This document shows, in pieces, positions 9,331 to 20,143 of a stretch of 64,000 nt of DNA. Under the pieces are notes generated by a model that saw only the letters and a program-made list of their open reading frames with translations, was not told the DNA's origin and did not search any database. This DNA is from Amyelois transitella (Eukaryota; Arthropoda; Insecta; Lepidoptera; Pyralidae), in NCBI RefSeq assembly GCF_032362555.1, contig NC_083525.1:7549501-7613500 (forward strand), given 5' to 3'. Each line of letters starts with the position of its first letter. The stretch's first letter is position 1. Position numbers and translations under genes: made by a program.

Positions 9331-11927
9331 ATTTAATTGAGATAAGATAAAATAATAAGACGAAATTAAAATAAAAACACAAGGTGATACAAATAAAACA
9401 ATGTCAAATTTCCTGTACTAATCATGTATTATTACAACGGAGAATTTAACTTCAGCAATTTTTCATAATCTTGGCAGTCTTTTTTACTGTAATTTAGTAT
9501 TATGCAGTCGAAAAGGAATGTCTTAAATTAATACGCCTTATTAAAATAAAAAATATTGCTCAAACAAAGGCTTAAACTATTTTATAGGTACCTAATTACT
9601 TATTAGCTTAACAATATTTATTAACAAAATAAAGAACATATTTTACGGAATTTTATAACCAATTAAATTATACTCAGAGATATATAATATTGGACATGGT
9701 TAATTTGTAAAAAAATATTCAAATAATGTTTTTTCAACTAAAATTTTTCTTTACATTTCTGACTTTTTTCTCTTCAGCAATAAATTCCTACATAAGTGGA
9801 CCTCCAAATAAAATATAACAGTGTATCTATGTGAATAATATCTTAAAAATAACAAATTATATCAAAATGTATAAAACAAACTTATATCACTAATATTTTA
9901 ACATCTATTTAATATCATAACATTTTATCACGGCAAATGTAACCTAAATACAAAAAAATATGTAACAACAAGTCAGTAACATTTAAAAAGTACAAAAAAA
10001 CATTAAAATAGCAATGATTTTTCCATCGTCATGTAAAAATAATATTTTTAAAACTGAATTTAGTCAACATATTTAAAATAATGAATCTCCAAATTTTTTT
10101 TTAAACACAAAAAGTTTTTAAGTAATAGTGGTCAAACATTAAAATGCAACAAATACCTACATTTAATAAGAGGGTTATTTTTAAATCAACATGTTATACG
10201 TATTCGAAACTATAATGAATATCAACAATACTATTCGAGTTTAAACCTCAAACGTATTACTCGAATCGCCGCATACCTAAAGTTGGTTACAAAATTAGAA
10301 AATGTTATCACTATGTATAAGTTTATACTGTACGTATATTTTATACATACACTATAATCGTAACATTTTGTTTAAGACTTATTGACACCAACATATAATA
10401 ACAAATAATTAATAACAATTAAAAATGATTTACATTATATCTAAGCATTCTAAAATATTACATCGCACGAAATAAGTTACTATAGTAAAAAAGCTATCTA
10501 ATTAATAATTCAAAGCTCATGTTTCAGGTTCAATCGACGGTAAACCATATGTATAAAAGTTTTGTAACTGTATAGTATATATAAACATACATATATATGT
10601 TCCTGAAAAGGAATCCCTGTCTACCTTTTCGCTAAGACAGAAAGACAATTTCCATATAATGACATGAAAGCGAGTTACCTAGCTAAAAGACAATTATTCA
10701 GCTGAATAACATAAAAAGTCATCTGAAAACTAAAAATTTTTATTCTTTCCAAAGAAACTTGTCCAAGTCGCCTATTTAATTACTTTAAAACCATCATATG
10801 AACATTTTGTGATGAGTATGTTTATGTTACGGCTAGAAATCCAAGTGAAAATACACGATAAATACTAATAAGATTGTATTCGGGTATTTTGTGAAAATTC
10901 ACTTGAAAACACGTATGAAGGCATATTAACGACAGACAAATAAGTTAATAAAATCATAAATAAAAGACTGGATAACTCATAATAAATGTGACGAAACCAT
11001 TCATATATGTATAGTCAACGCAACTAATAAGGCTTTTGTTGCGACCATTCTTAAAGCTAAAAATATTTCAGATTTTTTTCTTGTAAGCTTTTAACATTAA
11101 CATTTGTAAAGTAGTAAAATTATATTGTATTAATGAGTTTACCGTCGAATAACGAACCCGCTTGCAAAAAAATGTACATCGCTTCGTTAACAGAAATTTG
11201 TTGTTGTAGCCAAAGCTGGTCCAAAGTTGGTCACCAAAAAAAAACTCTTTTAAAGTCGTAGTCCCAGATGTCTACGTATGAAAGTAGAACAATTATCATT
11301 CGACATCACCTGATTTCAAAATAGAAACCATACATTCCAAATTTAAAAAAGAATGTAATTTTTTTGCACGCGAGTATTTTAAATTCTTTCTCACAACAAT
11401 TCGTACAAAACGTTTTATATGGATGTACAAATATATAAAAAGTGCATAAAATGTTCCAAAAATGTGTATCATTCCAATTTGATTCACCTACTACTACGCT
11501 ATCATCGCAAAAGAAGCATAAATTCTACAGATATACATTTGGATATTACCTTCTAGGATAAGCTCTATTTAAAAGCGTTGTTTTTAACGTGGCAACATTG
11601 AAACATTTTTTTTTGTATTTTTTTTCCGGTACCAACTTCTATACATCTTTCCGAATAAATGAGCGCTTTAAACTGATTTGACAACTAACTTTAAGACAAT
11701 AATATAATATGTTTCATATTTCCTTTCTATCTAAATTCGGTCTTATGCGAACCCGGCATATTTTTTGTGTTAAACACAATCTGCCTGTTGGTAAGCAAGA
11801 TGAGACCTAAGGTCTAGGTTTAAGGCCTAGTTTTGCCTTGAAAATCCAAGTTGTACTCTGCAAACGCAAGGGAGATGATAAAAGTAAGCATTAACGTACA
11901 ATATAATATAAATAATATATCACCTTT
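9331..11927. other. 2.6 kb AT-rich region without recognised genes
   Basis: Very AT-rich and strikingly free of the repeat families that fill the neighbourhood. No exon with convincing splice sites is visible on either strand. It could be a long 3' UTR of a minus-strand transcript or conserved non-coding DNA; the sequence alone does not decide. Confidence 0.4.
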
Positions 11928-12105
11928 AGCGTTCGCCCGCGGATCCGCCCGCATTTACCGGAAAATCCCGATAATTTCCGTTCCCGCGGGAATTTTAAGA
12001 AATCCTCTCTCGTCCCGAAGTCCACATAAGTAATCAATATGCTAAATTACATATATCTAGACCCAGCAGTGTGGGCTATGCGTTGTCTATCATTCATTAA
12101 GTAAT
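11928..12105 (-). repeat. Family D Helitron-like fragment
   Basis: GCCCGCGGATCCGCCCGCATT, TTCCCGCGGGAATTT and TCTAGACCCAGCAGTGTGGG are in the same order as in the copy at 27592-27772. Confidence 0.7.
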
Positions 12106-12443
12106 GGAAAAGTATTATACATATAAATAGATTAATATTAGGAAATGGTTGAACGGCCTCAAAATAGTATGTCTGCCCAACCCAGAAACCCAAAAATGGG
12201 GTCAGGAAAACCTCTGTAAATACACCCACGAATTTTTGCCCTCATAATACATTTTGAGATAGGTACGCTCATTCATTAATAAGGTTAATTGTCGGTCTGT
12301 TTATAGCAAAATGTAACAGTCTACTTCAATTCATTGTAAATGAGTTCTTACTTAATTCTTAAGTGCGTTCCCGTGGGAATTAACAAAATAAGTTTAATTT
12401 TATCTAAATGTCAACTTCAGTCAATGGTTCCTTTTCATATTCT

Positions 12444-12640
12444 ATCTAAATATATATAAAAGATGACTGACTGACTGACATATCACCGCACCGCCAAAAC
12501 TGCTGGCTCTAGAGATTTTAAATTTATCATGTAGGTTCCTTATGTGATCTAGGGGTGCAATAAGAAGAGTACTCTCGAAATTCCCACGGGAAACGAAATT
12601 CCCGGGAATTTTAATTTTATGGGGACGAAGTCTATTGTTT
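12444..12640 (+). repeat. Family D Helitron-like element
   Basis: Opposite orientation to 11928-12105: GACTGACTGACTGACATATC, CTAGGGGTGCAATAAGAAGA and TTCCCGGGAATTTTAATTTT-like blocks, ending near GGGGACGAAGTC. Confidence 0.65.
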
Positions 12641-12651
12641 ACACAGACAAA

Positions 12652-12838
12652 TATTTGGCTTTATGATAGAATTGAGATTCAAATAGTGACAGGTTGCTAG
12701 CCCATCGCCTAAAAGAAGAATCTCAAGTATATAAAGTGACCACAGCTGAACGTGGCCTATTGGTCTTTTCGAGGCAGTTGGCTCTGTCTACCCCGCAAGG
12801 GATATAGACGTGATTATATTTATGTATGTATGAAAAAT
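12652..12838. repeat. Two family A pieces joined head to head
   Basis: 12652-12735 reads in minus orientation (ATAGAATTGAGATTCAAATAG to AAGAATCTCAAG). 12742-12838 reads in plus orientation (AGCTGAACGTGGCC to the TATG tail). The join is an inverted arrangement, so either two insertions met or a copy was partly inverted. Confidence 0.7.
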
Positions 12839-13396
12839 ATTTGTGGAATTGCTTTAAACCAAGACACCAAGTGTTGCTTTTAATTGAAATTGTTGAAAAA
12901 AATGTCTCCATATTGCCTTCAGTCATTTTCATAATGAATTATAAATTGATGGAGTGACTTTCGATTAAACATATGTACAGGAATTTAAGTCTTTAAAAAT
13001 GCTGTAGTAAAAGTACTGCAATTACGTTTTTTTATGTGAACAATATTTGTAACAGAACTAAGTAATTAAAAAAAGAAAGGGTTTCTTTTGATTTTTTCCT
13101 TCAAAATTGGTGAGTTTACACAATATCAATCATAATGTAAATGGACAATGCAAGAAAAAAAAATATATCGTTCAGAAATACCGTTTGTAGATTTTAATAT
13201 AAATATAAAAATTTTTTTATGGTTTTTCTTCGTCGTCACCGCTCGGCCTCCTTATGAGTTATTCCTTTACTAGCATCGTGAACCTCAAAAAAATTTAAAC
13301 AATAGCTTATGTCATGTCATGTAAATGAAGCATAGCTTTGGTTAAAGTTAACGTCTAATGGTACAACCGTTAAGAAAAGACATCTTTTTTTGGTAT

Positions 13397-13645
13397 ATAC
13401 ATACATATAGTCACGTCTATATCCCTTGTGGGGTAGACAGAGCCAACAACCTTGAAAAGACTGAATGGCCGCGTTCAGTTATTTGGCCTAACGATAGAAT
13501 TGAGATTCAAATAGACCTAGGTTGCTAGCTCATCGTCTAAAAAAAGGTCCTAAGTTTGTAAGCCCTAGTAGCCTTTTACGACATCCATGGGATAGACATG
13601 GTCCTATTCTTTTTTGTATTGGTCTTGGGAACCACACGGTTTTTT
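13397..13645 (-). repeat. Family A repeat, near full length
   Basis: TACATACATATAGTCACGTC at one end and TTGGGAACCACACGG at the other, with all middle blocks present. A plus-oriented 3' scrap follows at 13737-13785 (GGCTCTGTTTACCCCGCAAG). The ORFs at 13522 and 13614 are read through this repeat and are not genes. Confidence 0.8.
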
Positions 13646-13989
13646 GGTTATCGTTATTATTAGAATTATGGTACATCCCACACATAGTTTGGACTGGCTT
13701 TGTGAAAATCTTGAAAAACTAACACTTGTCATTATCAACAGCTGGCTCTGTTTACCCCGCAAGGGATATAGACGTGACTATCATGTGTCATTTCAAAATC
13801 TCTTTACTGCTTGCTTCATAGGAACGGTTAAAATTAATATTTCTAAAATAATAAACAGATTTACTCATTTATTTATATGCAACAGGCGCAAAATGCTGAA
13901 GATTATTACAACCAAAACAAATCCAAACAATTTTACTTTCAAGGATACGAAGGATCATTCAAATTTGAGCCGTGAGACCTTGGCATAAG

Positions 13990-14868
13990 AATCACGACAT
14001 CCTTTACGACCTTGTGTAAATCAAAAACAAAAGTTTTATCGGACTTTTCAGTGCTTTTATTTGGAAATAATGAGGGCACTTGGCCTTGACTATTTGTGGG
14101 TCACGCGATATAGTCATCGTCAATTTTTTTGTTGTCTACTTTTGTCCTGATTTCGTGGTTGAGAGGTCAATCCGTGTGGTTTTGGGAAGAAGCGTATTCT
14201 ATACACTACTGTACTGCTGGAACAGTGTCCTTGGTTCTAATTCTAGTGCTTTGTCATTTAACACTTACATCTAGTAACTGTACCTAGTTGGTCGGCAACT
14301 GGTATATAGGGTACCGTAAGCAATAACATCGTCTATGTATCAAAACTGTAACGAGAGCGTTAATGTAAATAAATACATAACCCTCCTTATGGGGCAGTCA
14401 GATAAAAAGATAGTATGATTTCTGAGACGTTTTAACCTTATGTTTTTGACACATTAGTTAAGAATGAAAATATAGGCAGCTGCAGCAAAATATCGTCACT
14501 TCTGTAGCGCTTTTAAATAATAAAATTTATCGTGTTAAAAATGAATTACGCTCTATATCTCAAAAAAAGATTTACATCAAATTAGCTGGAATTTACATAT
14601 TAAAGGCGTCACTCCATCATAATTATCATACTTGCTATATAACAACCATTGTATGCTAAATTACGCTTACCACGCGGGGCTGAAAACTCAGAACAAAATC
14701 ACAACTAATTAGGAACATTTTAATACAAAATAAAACTATATACTTACTCGCTACACTATCTAATAACATTTTAATTGGTTTCTCCATAACTATCCAAAGC
14801 ACAAATGTCAGTGGCACCAATATGTTACTACTATATAAAAAATATTAACAGTCAATCAGTTATGGGTG
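13990..14868. other. No gene recognised; probably 3' flank of the locus at 14869
   Basis: AT-rich, without a familiar repeat. On the minus strand it is immediately downstream of the stop at 14869, and ATTAAA-type signals occur around 14720-14775, so part may be 3' UTR. Confidence 0.35.
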
Positions 14869-15393
14869 CTAAATCTCGTCTGAATCTGACCTTATTGAGT
14901 CATAATTCGACGTTTTGCTCCTAAGCATTCTAAGAAAAGACCCCACTGCGAATATGGTTCTTCTGTGCCTATGAAATATACCCTGGTATAAAGCTTCTCT
15001 CAATGCCTTCCTGTCATCAGTTATAGAAGGCTGCGTGCTAAGCGTGATGTCGGAATGAGCCCCGATTGATTTCTGATGCCGCAAACTACCATGCTTCTTC
15101 TCCAGAGACTTTTGGTTCGGCAAGCTCATCGTTGATTCTATGGACGAATTTTTAGTTTTCCTCAAATTTAGCATTTTCTTTCCGGACGTCTGCGATTCGG
15201 ATGTCGATCTTGACGGCGCCAGCTTGGACCTGTGCAACGGATTGTTAGAACCTTCCGGGTGGACCATGATCTCGACGGATTTCTGGCTGACAGCGCTAGA
15301 CCGCGTCAGCGTCCTGGGATGTGACGTCGTGGGTTCCGCTTTAGGCACCCGCTCCTCTTTAGGCATACTCTGTTCATGCTCCAACGCAATCAT
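14869..15393 (-). CDS. Unrecognised Ser/Arg-rich basic protein or C-terminal exon
   Basis: An open frame of 174 codons from the first real ATG (15391-15393). The frame can be read a little further up, to a TAA near 15434. The product is Ser-, Lys- and Arg-rich and mostly disordered (SSAVSQKSVEIM, KKMLNLRKTKNSS, KHGSLRHQKS). It ends in a more ordered basic segment, RRTIFAVGSFLRMLRS, and an acidic tail SDSDEI. Local base composition is far more GC-balanced than the surroundings, as expected for coding DNA. I do not recognise a family. It lies 65 bp after the stop of 15459-16433 on the same strand but in another frame. A small intron joining the two, or a separate short gene, are the main alternatives. 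Confidence 0.55.
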   Translation of the reverse strand: MIALEHEQSMPKEERVPKAEPTTSHPRTLTRSSAVSQKSVEIMVHPEGSNNPLHRSKLAPSRSTSESQTSGKKMLNLRKTKNSSIESTMSLPNQKSLEKKHGSLRHQKSIGAHSDITLSTQPSITDDRKALREALYQGIFHRHRRTIFAVGSFLRMLRSKTSNYDSIRSDSDEI

Positions 15394-15458
15394 TGTGAAT
15401 TTTTTTTTTATGTGCGCCAAAAACCAATTGATCGATTAATTTGAAAAGCGAGGTCACG

Positions 15459-16433
15459 TCACATCATAGGCGGTCTGGACTCATCAATGCTGTTCGCGGA
15501 GGGCACGGTCAAATGAATAACAACGTCGGGATTGGCCGACAGCTCGCCGGTGACGCAATTGTCACAACAATTGCTGAATGTTATCGTCGGCACCTTCGCA
15601 TCACTATCGATATTCACAGATTGCAGGTTTTGTGCTAAACAATCCACATTAGTGTCCTTATCTTGTTGGTCATCGGGATTTGCGCTCATAATCGGTGCAA
15701 GCCATTCCTTCTCGTCCTCCCCTCCTTTATCTATTTCTGGTGTATCATCGCGGTTCGGTAAAAACGCACAATTTTCTCCGGTCACATGAAGTCCGATCAG
15801 ATCCGCCAAGTTAACATTGAAGTTTTTGTTTTTGCCCGACTGTTGCGATTCTTCTACAGTCTTTACTTCTTCAGCTATTATCCGATCATTGATTATTTCA
15901 AGTTCCTCTTGCAGAACTTCGTCGTCTTCATAAAATTCGGATAAAGTTTTTAAATTATCGTACCAGTTGCCTAGAAAGCTGCTAGGAGGGCAGGGCTGCT
16001 CGGCGTTTGCTCGGCGGTAGGTGTCAATCAATGGCTGTAGCGACTCTTCATGCTGTTTAAATAGGTAATGGTAAGTCTGGCTGACGGTATGAAGCGAGTA
16101 GGAGGAGTGAGGACGAGGTGCGACAGATGCCGACGGTTTACGTTCGAGACAGCTACGCCATACGTTGTCGCGCGCGCGTTCACTTAGTATTGCATTAGAA
16201 TTAAGAATCCTTTCAAAGTCCGACACTTCTCTGGCTTCGCTGATCTGCAATAGCAGTTTGTTCTCCGTCCCTTTCCCGCAGACAGTTTGACACGGCCTCT
16301 GGTTGTCGCTGACCTGTTTAGAAGGATAAAGAGACTTAGTCTTGTTACAATCGATTCGTTTGCTATTGCATAAGTTATGACTTTGAGGTTTGGAGGTTGA
16401 ATGCCTAGGTTTCGGATTATCTGCATACTTCAT
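15459..16433 (-). CDS. Unrecognised disordered protein, 324 codons
   Basis: Open frame from an ATG at 16431-16433 to TGA at 15459. Without an ATG, the frame stays open further upstream to a TGA at 16725-16727 and still reads like coding sequence there (KPKSTQISKRYDQPS). The N-terminal third is basic and low in hydrophobics. The middle has a more ordered, helical stretch (TYHYLFKQHEESLQPLIDTY; NWYDNLKTLSEFYEDDEVLQ). The C-terminal third is acidic (PEIDKGGEDEKEW). No domain is recognised. The true start may be an upstream exon or the frame at 16664-16855, which becomes continuous with this one if the AAAA run near 16720 held one more A. Confidence 0.6.
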   Translation of the reverse strand: MKYADNPKPRHSTSKPQSHNLCNSKRIDCNKTKSLYPSKQVSDNQRPCQTVCGKGTENKLLLQISEAREVSDFERILNSNAILSERARDNVWRSCLERKPSASVAPRPHSSYSLHTVSQTYHYLFKQHEESLQPLIDTYRRANAEQPCPPSSFLGNWYDNLKTLSEFYEDDEVLQEELEIINDRIIAEEVKTVEESQQSGKNKNFNVNLADLIGLHVTGENCAFLPNRDDTPEIDKGGEDEKEWLAPIMSANPDDQQDKDTNVDCLAQNLQSVNIDSDAKVPTITFSNCCDNCVTGELSANPDVVIHLTVPSANSIDESRPPMM

Positions 16434-16663
16434 AGGTATTGAGAGGTTTTGAATAGAAACGGCGAATGGTACTTTTTGTATTACATTTCTGTTTTGGTTT
16501 TTGACGGTGATTTCGCTGGGTTGGTCGTAACGTTTGGATATTTGGGTGGATTTTGGACGTTTCTGGTGGAATCTTTCGTATCGGACACGTTTAGCGTCAG
16601 CACTGCGAGCTGTTCTGACATATTGGGTTTTAGGTCTTTCGGCAAGACAGACACTTTGGGCCC

Positions 16664-16855
16664 TTAGGGGTATATCGGCACGGGTGTCCCTAGGAACAGC
16701 CAGTTTTGGGTCACTGGGGCGTTTTCACGGGACGAGCGGTCGACAAGTGGTGCTTCGTGATACTGGCTTGCAATGTTCTCCGAATTGAATGGAGTGAGCG
16801 TAAAAAGTAATTTATAACGGTAGCGTGCCTTGGCCGATCGATTCAGAGAAGTCAT
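16664..16855 (-). CDS. Candidate N-terminal part of the locus at 14869-16433, in another frame
   Basis: Starts at an ATG (16853-16855) with MTSLNRSAKARYRYKLLFTL and stays open to TAA at 16664. It overlaps, in a different frame, the upstream-open part of the 324-codon ORF between 16664 and 16724. Both frames look coding-like. Their overlap falls on CGTGAAAACGCC, where a one-base difference would fuse them. Frameshift, assembly error or a spliced 5' exon are all possible. Confidence 0.35.
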   Translation of the reverse strand: MTSLNRSAKARYRYKLLFTLTPFNSENIASQYHEAPLVDRSSRENAPVTQNWLFLGTPVPIYP

Positions 16856-17263
16856 AAAGTAAGGAAAGTATGGAATTGACACATGTTCCTGCTTGTTGTT
16901 AGGGCAATGCAAGTGATTCGTGCCTCCAGAAGAGAAATTATAAAAAAAAATGTAAACGTATATTTATAGGTCTAAACAAAGTTGTGATTGTTCTATATTC
17001 AAACTGAAATTTAGACTGATCTGTTTGTCAATTTCTAAAGATACTATGTTTAGTAAGTACTCGTACACATGTTAAGGATAACTTAATTAAGGAGTTTTCT
17101 AAAAAAAATAGGCAAATATATACATACATATGGTCACGTCTATATCCCTTGCGGGGTAGACAGAGCCAACAGTCTTGAAAAGACTAAATAGCCACGTTCA
17201 GCTATTTAAATAAATAAATATATATATACGGGACAAATAACACTGATTGAGTTAGCCTCGAAG

Positions 17264-20143
17264 AATAGAATAGAATAGAATAGATTTATTTTCAAAATTG
17301 GATACAAGGTATCACTTATTGACGTCACATAACTTAAATCTAATTATAACTACTACCGCTTCCAAAGCGCATGTGTAGAAGAAGCGGCGGAACAAACTAC
17401 ACTGCAGCATTTTCATAGGACGTCAATTTACAAATATAGATCTCTTAAATCTAAATCGTGGACGAATGCACATTGTCTACATTAAAAAACATGTATGAAT
17501 GTAGAACTGATTATGTCAATATGAATATTTCGTCAAATAAAATAAATATAAAATAAAATATGTACATACTGTACAAATTATGTCAAGATCATGTCAAAAA
17601 TACACAAGCATTTAAGAGGCCATTATGTCCAGCTCGGGCCACACATGTTTATCATTAATATAATCATCCGTGCTGTAATAGGCTTTCCTACAAAGCTCAA
17701 CTTTAATATACTGTTTGAATTTTCTGTCATTCATTTCAAGAACACTTTTTGGTAATTTATTATAAAATCTTATACAATTAATTAGAAATGATTTCCCTAC
17801 CTTAGCCAGCCGATGTGCTGGGATCGACAACTTGTAATTGTTCCGCAGTGATCTACTAGTACATTCACCTACTTTTTTGAAAGAGTCTAAGTTTTTCCTA
17901 ACATGCATGATGTTATCGAATATGTATTGGGAGGGCAAAGTTAAAATATTTAGGTTTTTGAAAAAATCTCTAAGGGAATCTCTTTGTTTAAGACCGTAGA
18001 TATATCGAATTGCCCTTTTTTGTAAAATGAAAATAGTTTGTATGTCTGCTGCTGATCCCCAAAGCAGTAGACCATATGACATTAAACTATGAAAATAACT
18101 AAAATATACTAGCTTAGCAGTTGCCACATCCGTCAAATGCCTAATACGACGAATAGCGTATGCTGCAGAACTAAGCCTTTTAGAAAGTTTTAAAATGTGA
18201 ACATGCCATTTCAAATTTGAATCTAATGTTATTCCTAAGAAAGTAGTACTATCAACAAAATCTAATCTTTTACTACTTATACTAATATCCACATTTGCCT
18301 GCCGCACATTGGGAAGTGTAAACTTAATGCATTGGGTCTTATTTGCATTTAACAGTAAGTTGTTGATTGTAAACCAGTTAGAGATGGCGGCTAAAGTGCT
18401 ATTCACATCATCACAGATTTCGCTACGGCGGTTCATTTTAAAAATTAGTGACGTATCATCTGCAAACAACACGATGCCAGTCTGTTTCTCAATCATGCAA
18501 GGCAGGTCGTTGATATATATCAGAAAGAGAAAAGGTCCCAAAATGGAACCTTGCGGTACCCCAATTTTTACCGTCGCTCCTTTCGATTTTGTATTATTTA
18601 AATCTACCGTCTGTAATCTATTACTAAGATATGATTTAATTAGTTCAACGGCAGCAGTATCGAACCCGTAATGAGCGAGCTTGAGCAGAAGAGTTCTATG
18701 ATCTACGCAATCAAATGCTTTGGTCAGATCGCAAAACACTCCGATGGCATCCTGTGAGTCTTCCCACGCATTGAGAATATGAGTGACAAGAGCCACACCT
18801 GCATCTGTTGTACATTTCCCCTCAGTAAAGCCGTATTGCTGACTATGAAATAATTTATTAGACTTAAAGTAACGCTGCATTTGATTAAGCATGATTCTCT
18901 CGAACACCTTGCTCAAAATTGGTAAAATTGAGATTGGTCTATAATTACCAGGATCTGATTTTTCACCTTTCTTGAATAATGGAATTAGTTTACTATACTT
19001 CATTAAATTTGGAAATATCCCTTGGTCAACACAATTATTGAATATATATGCTAAGTCCCCAGCTATAATATTTATAATATGACATATCACAACAGCCGAC
19101 ATACCCCAATAATCCTCAGACTTTTTCAGATTAAGTTCTTTAAAGGTATTAATAATGTCAGTAGGGTCAATATTTAAGAATTTAAATTTGGAACTGCAAA
19201 TGCTGACATTATTTTTAAGTAGTATTTCAGCTTCATTAGGGCATGAGTCAATATTAGAAGTTAATTCCAACGGTATATTTGTAAAAAAATGTTCAAATAA
19301 ATTTACTATTTCTGTTGTAGAGGTAATTTTCCTATCATTAAATTTAATTTCATTAATATTTTCTTTAAAATTACTTCTACCAGTTTCCTTGTTTATAACA
19401 CTCCAGGTTTCCTTTGTTTTGTTAGGAGCATTACTTATTTTGTTTTTAATGAACAAAGATTTTGCATGTAGACATACTTTTTTGAAAATTTTTGAATAAT
19501 TCCTAACATGGTCTACGAAGCCGCTTTCAAATCGATACTGTTTTTGGGCATATAAATCGTACAAAGTCTTTCTACTTTTGTAGATGCCAACAGTAGCCCA
19601 TTCATTGAATTTAAAGTTATTATTGCATTTCCGTTTCTTTTGTATAAATGTTTTAGAGTACGCGTCTGAAATGGTAGTAAATAACTTATTATAATGACCA
19701 TTAGGATCGCTGCCCGTGTAAGTTACTGCGCAAATTTTATTCTCTAAAGAACTTGTAAATTTATTGATTTTATGGGCTGTGATAGGTCTGCACATAATTA
19801 ATCCATCACATGTACTATGTTTAGTGGAAAAGGTAACTAATTGACCGCAGTGGTCAGAGGGTAATTTACTAAATACATTTTTATTATTTGGTTTTTGTTC
19901 ACTAAAAACATTATCAATACATTTAGCAGATGTGGCAGTGAAGCGGGTTGGTTCCAAGAAGGCATTATCTAAGTTAAAACATTTAAATAGGTTAAGAAAC
20001 TGTATTGTCACTGTGGAGCTAACTAATATGTCAATGTTAAAATCACCGCAAACAATTACTTTCTTATTACTTTTTGTAGCTACTATTAGAACTTCCTCCA
20101 TTACATTCAGGAAATCCATAATACTACTGTTGGGTGGACTATA
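17264..20143 (-). mobile_element. 5'-truncated non-LTR retrotransposon (CR1/Jockey-like)
   Basis: On the minus strand the element begins inside the endonuclease domain (LYSPPNSS) and ends with a 3' UTR and a (CTATT)n-type tail at 17264-17283. AAG flanks both ends and was once a single site in the family F SINE. The truncated 5' end, simple 3' tail and short target duplication are classic for target-primed reverse transcription. Confidence 0.9.
17612..20119 (-). CDS. Retrotransposon ORF2: endonuclease remnant plus reverse transcriptase, uninterrupted
   Basis: An 835-codon open frame. The frame itself extends nine codons further into the truncated 5' end, where no start is visible. Residues ~20-60 hold the endonuclease GDFNID motif. 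The reverse transcriptase follows: YRPISILPILSKVFERIM, then QYGFTEGKCTTDA, the catalytic-fold motif FCDLTKAFDCVDH, GVPQGSILGPFLFLIYINDL, and the active site FADDTSLIF. The C-terminal region ends in HVWPELDIMAS. Motif style fits the CR1/Jockey group; exact clade is inference. The N-terminal half of the endonuclease is missing, so this copy cannot be autonomous, but the lack of stops and its position inside two other repeats point to a young insertion. Confidence 0.9.
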   Translation of the reverse strand: MDFLNVMEEVLIVATKSNKKVIVCGDFNIDILVSSTVTIQFLNLFKCFNLDNAFLEPTRFTATSAKCIDNVFSEQKPNNKNVFSKLPSDHCGQLVTFSTKHSTCDGLIMCRPITAHKINKFTSSLENKICAVTYTGSDPNGHYNKLFTTISDAYSKTFIQKKRKCNNNFKFNEWATVGIYKSRKTLYDLYAQKQYRFESGFVDHVRNYSKIFKKVCLHAKSLFIKNKISNAPNKTKETWSVINKETGRSNFKENINEIKFNDRKITSTTEIVNLFEHFFTNIPLELTSNIDSCPNEAEILLKNNVSICSSKFKFLNIDPTDIINTFKELNLKKSEDYWGMSAVVICHIINIIAGDLAYIFNNCVDQGIFPNLMKYSKLIPLFKKGEKSDPGNYRPISILPILSKVFERIMLNQMQRYFKSNKLFHSQQYGFTEGKCTTDAGVALVTHILNAWEDSQDAIGVFCDLTKAFDCVDHRTLLLKLAHYGFDTAAVELIKSYLSNRLQTVDLNNTKSKGATVKIGVPQGSILGPFLFLIYINDLPCMIEKQTGIVLFADDTSLIFKMNRRSEICDDVNSTLAAISNWFTINNLLLNANKTQCIKFTLPNVRQANVDISISSKRLDFVDSTTFLGITLDSNLKWHVHILKLSKRLSSAAYAIRRIRHLTDVATAKLVYFSYFHSLMSYGLLLWGSAADIQTIFILQKRAIRYIYGLKQRDSLRDFFKNLNILTLPSQYIFDNIMHVRKNLDSFKKVGECTSRSLRNNYKLSIPAHRLAKVGKSFLINCIRFYNKLPKSVLEMNDRKFKQYIKVELCRKAYYSTDDYINDKHVWPELDIMAS

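Noticed and set aside
9331-11927. Hidden multi-exon gene
   Set aside because: Checked for splice-flanked coding blocks on both strands; none gave a convincing peptide.
13522-13988. ORFs of 66 and 124 codons
   Set aside because: Both read through a family A repeat and its flank, with no recognisable protein features.
18309-19499. Plus-strand ORFs of 114-120 codons
   Set aside because: Antisense to the reverse transcriptase ORF.
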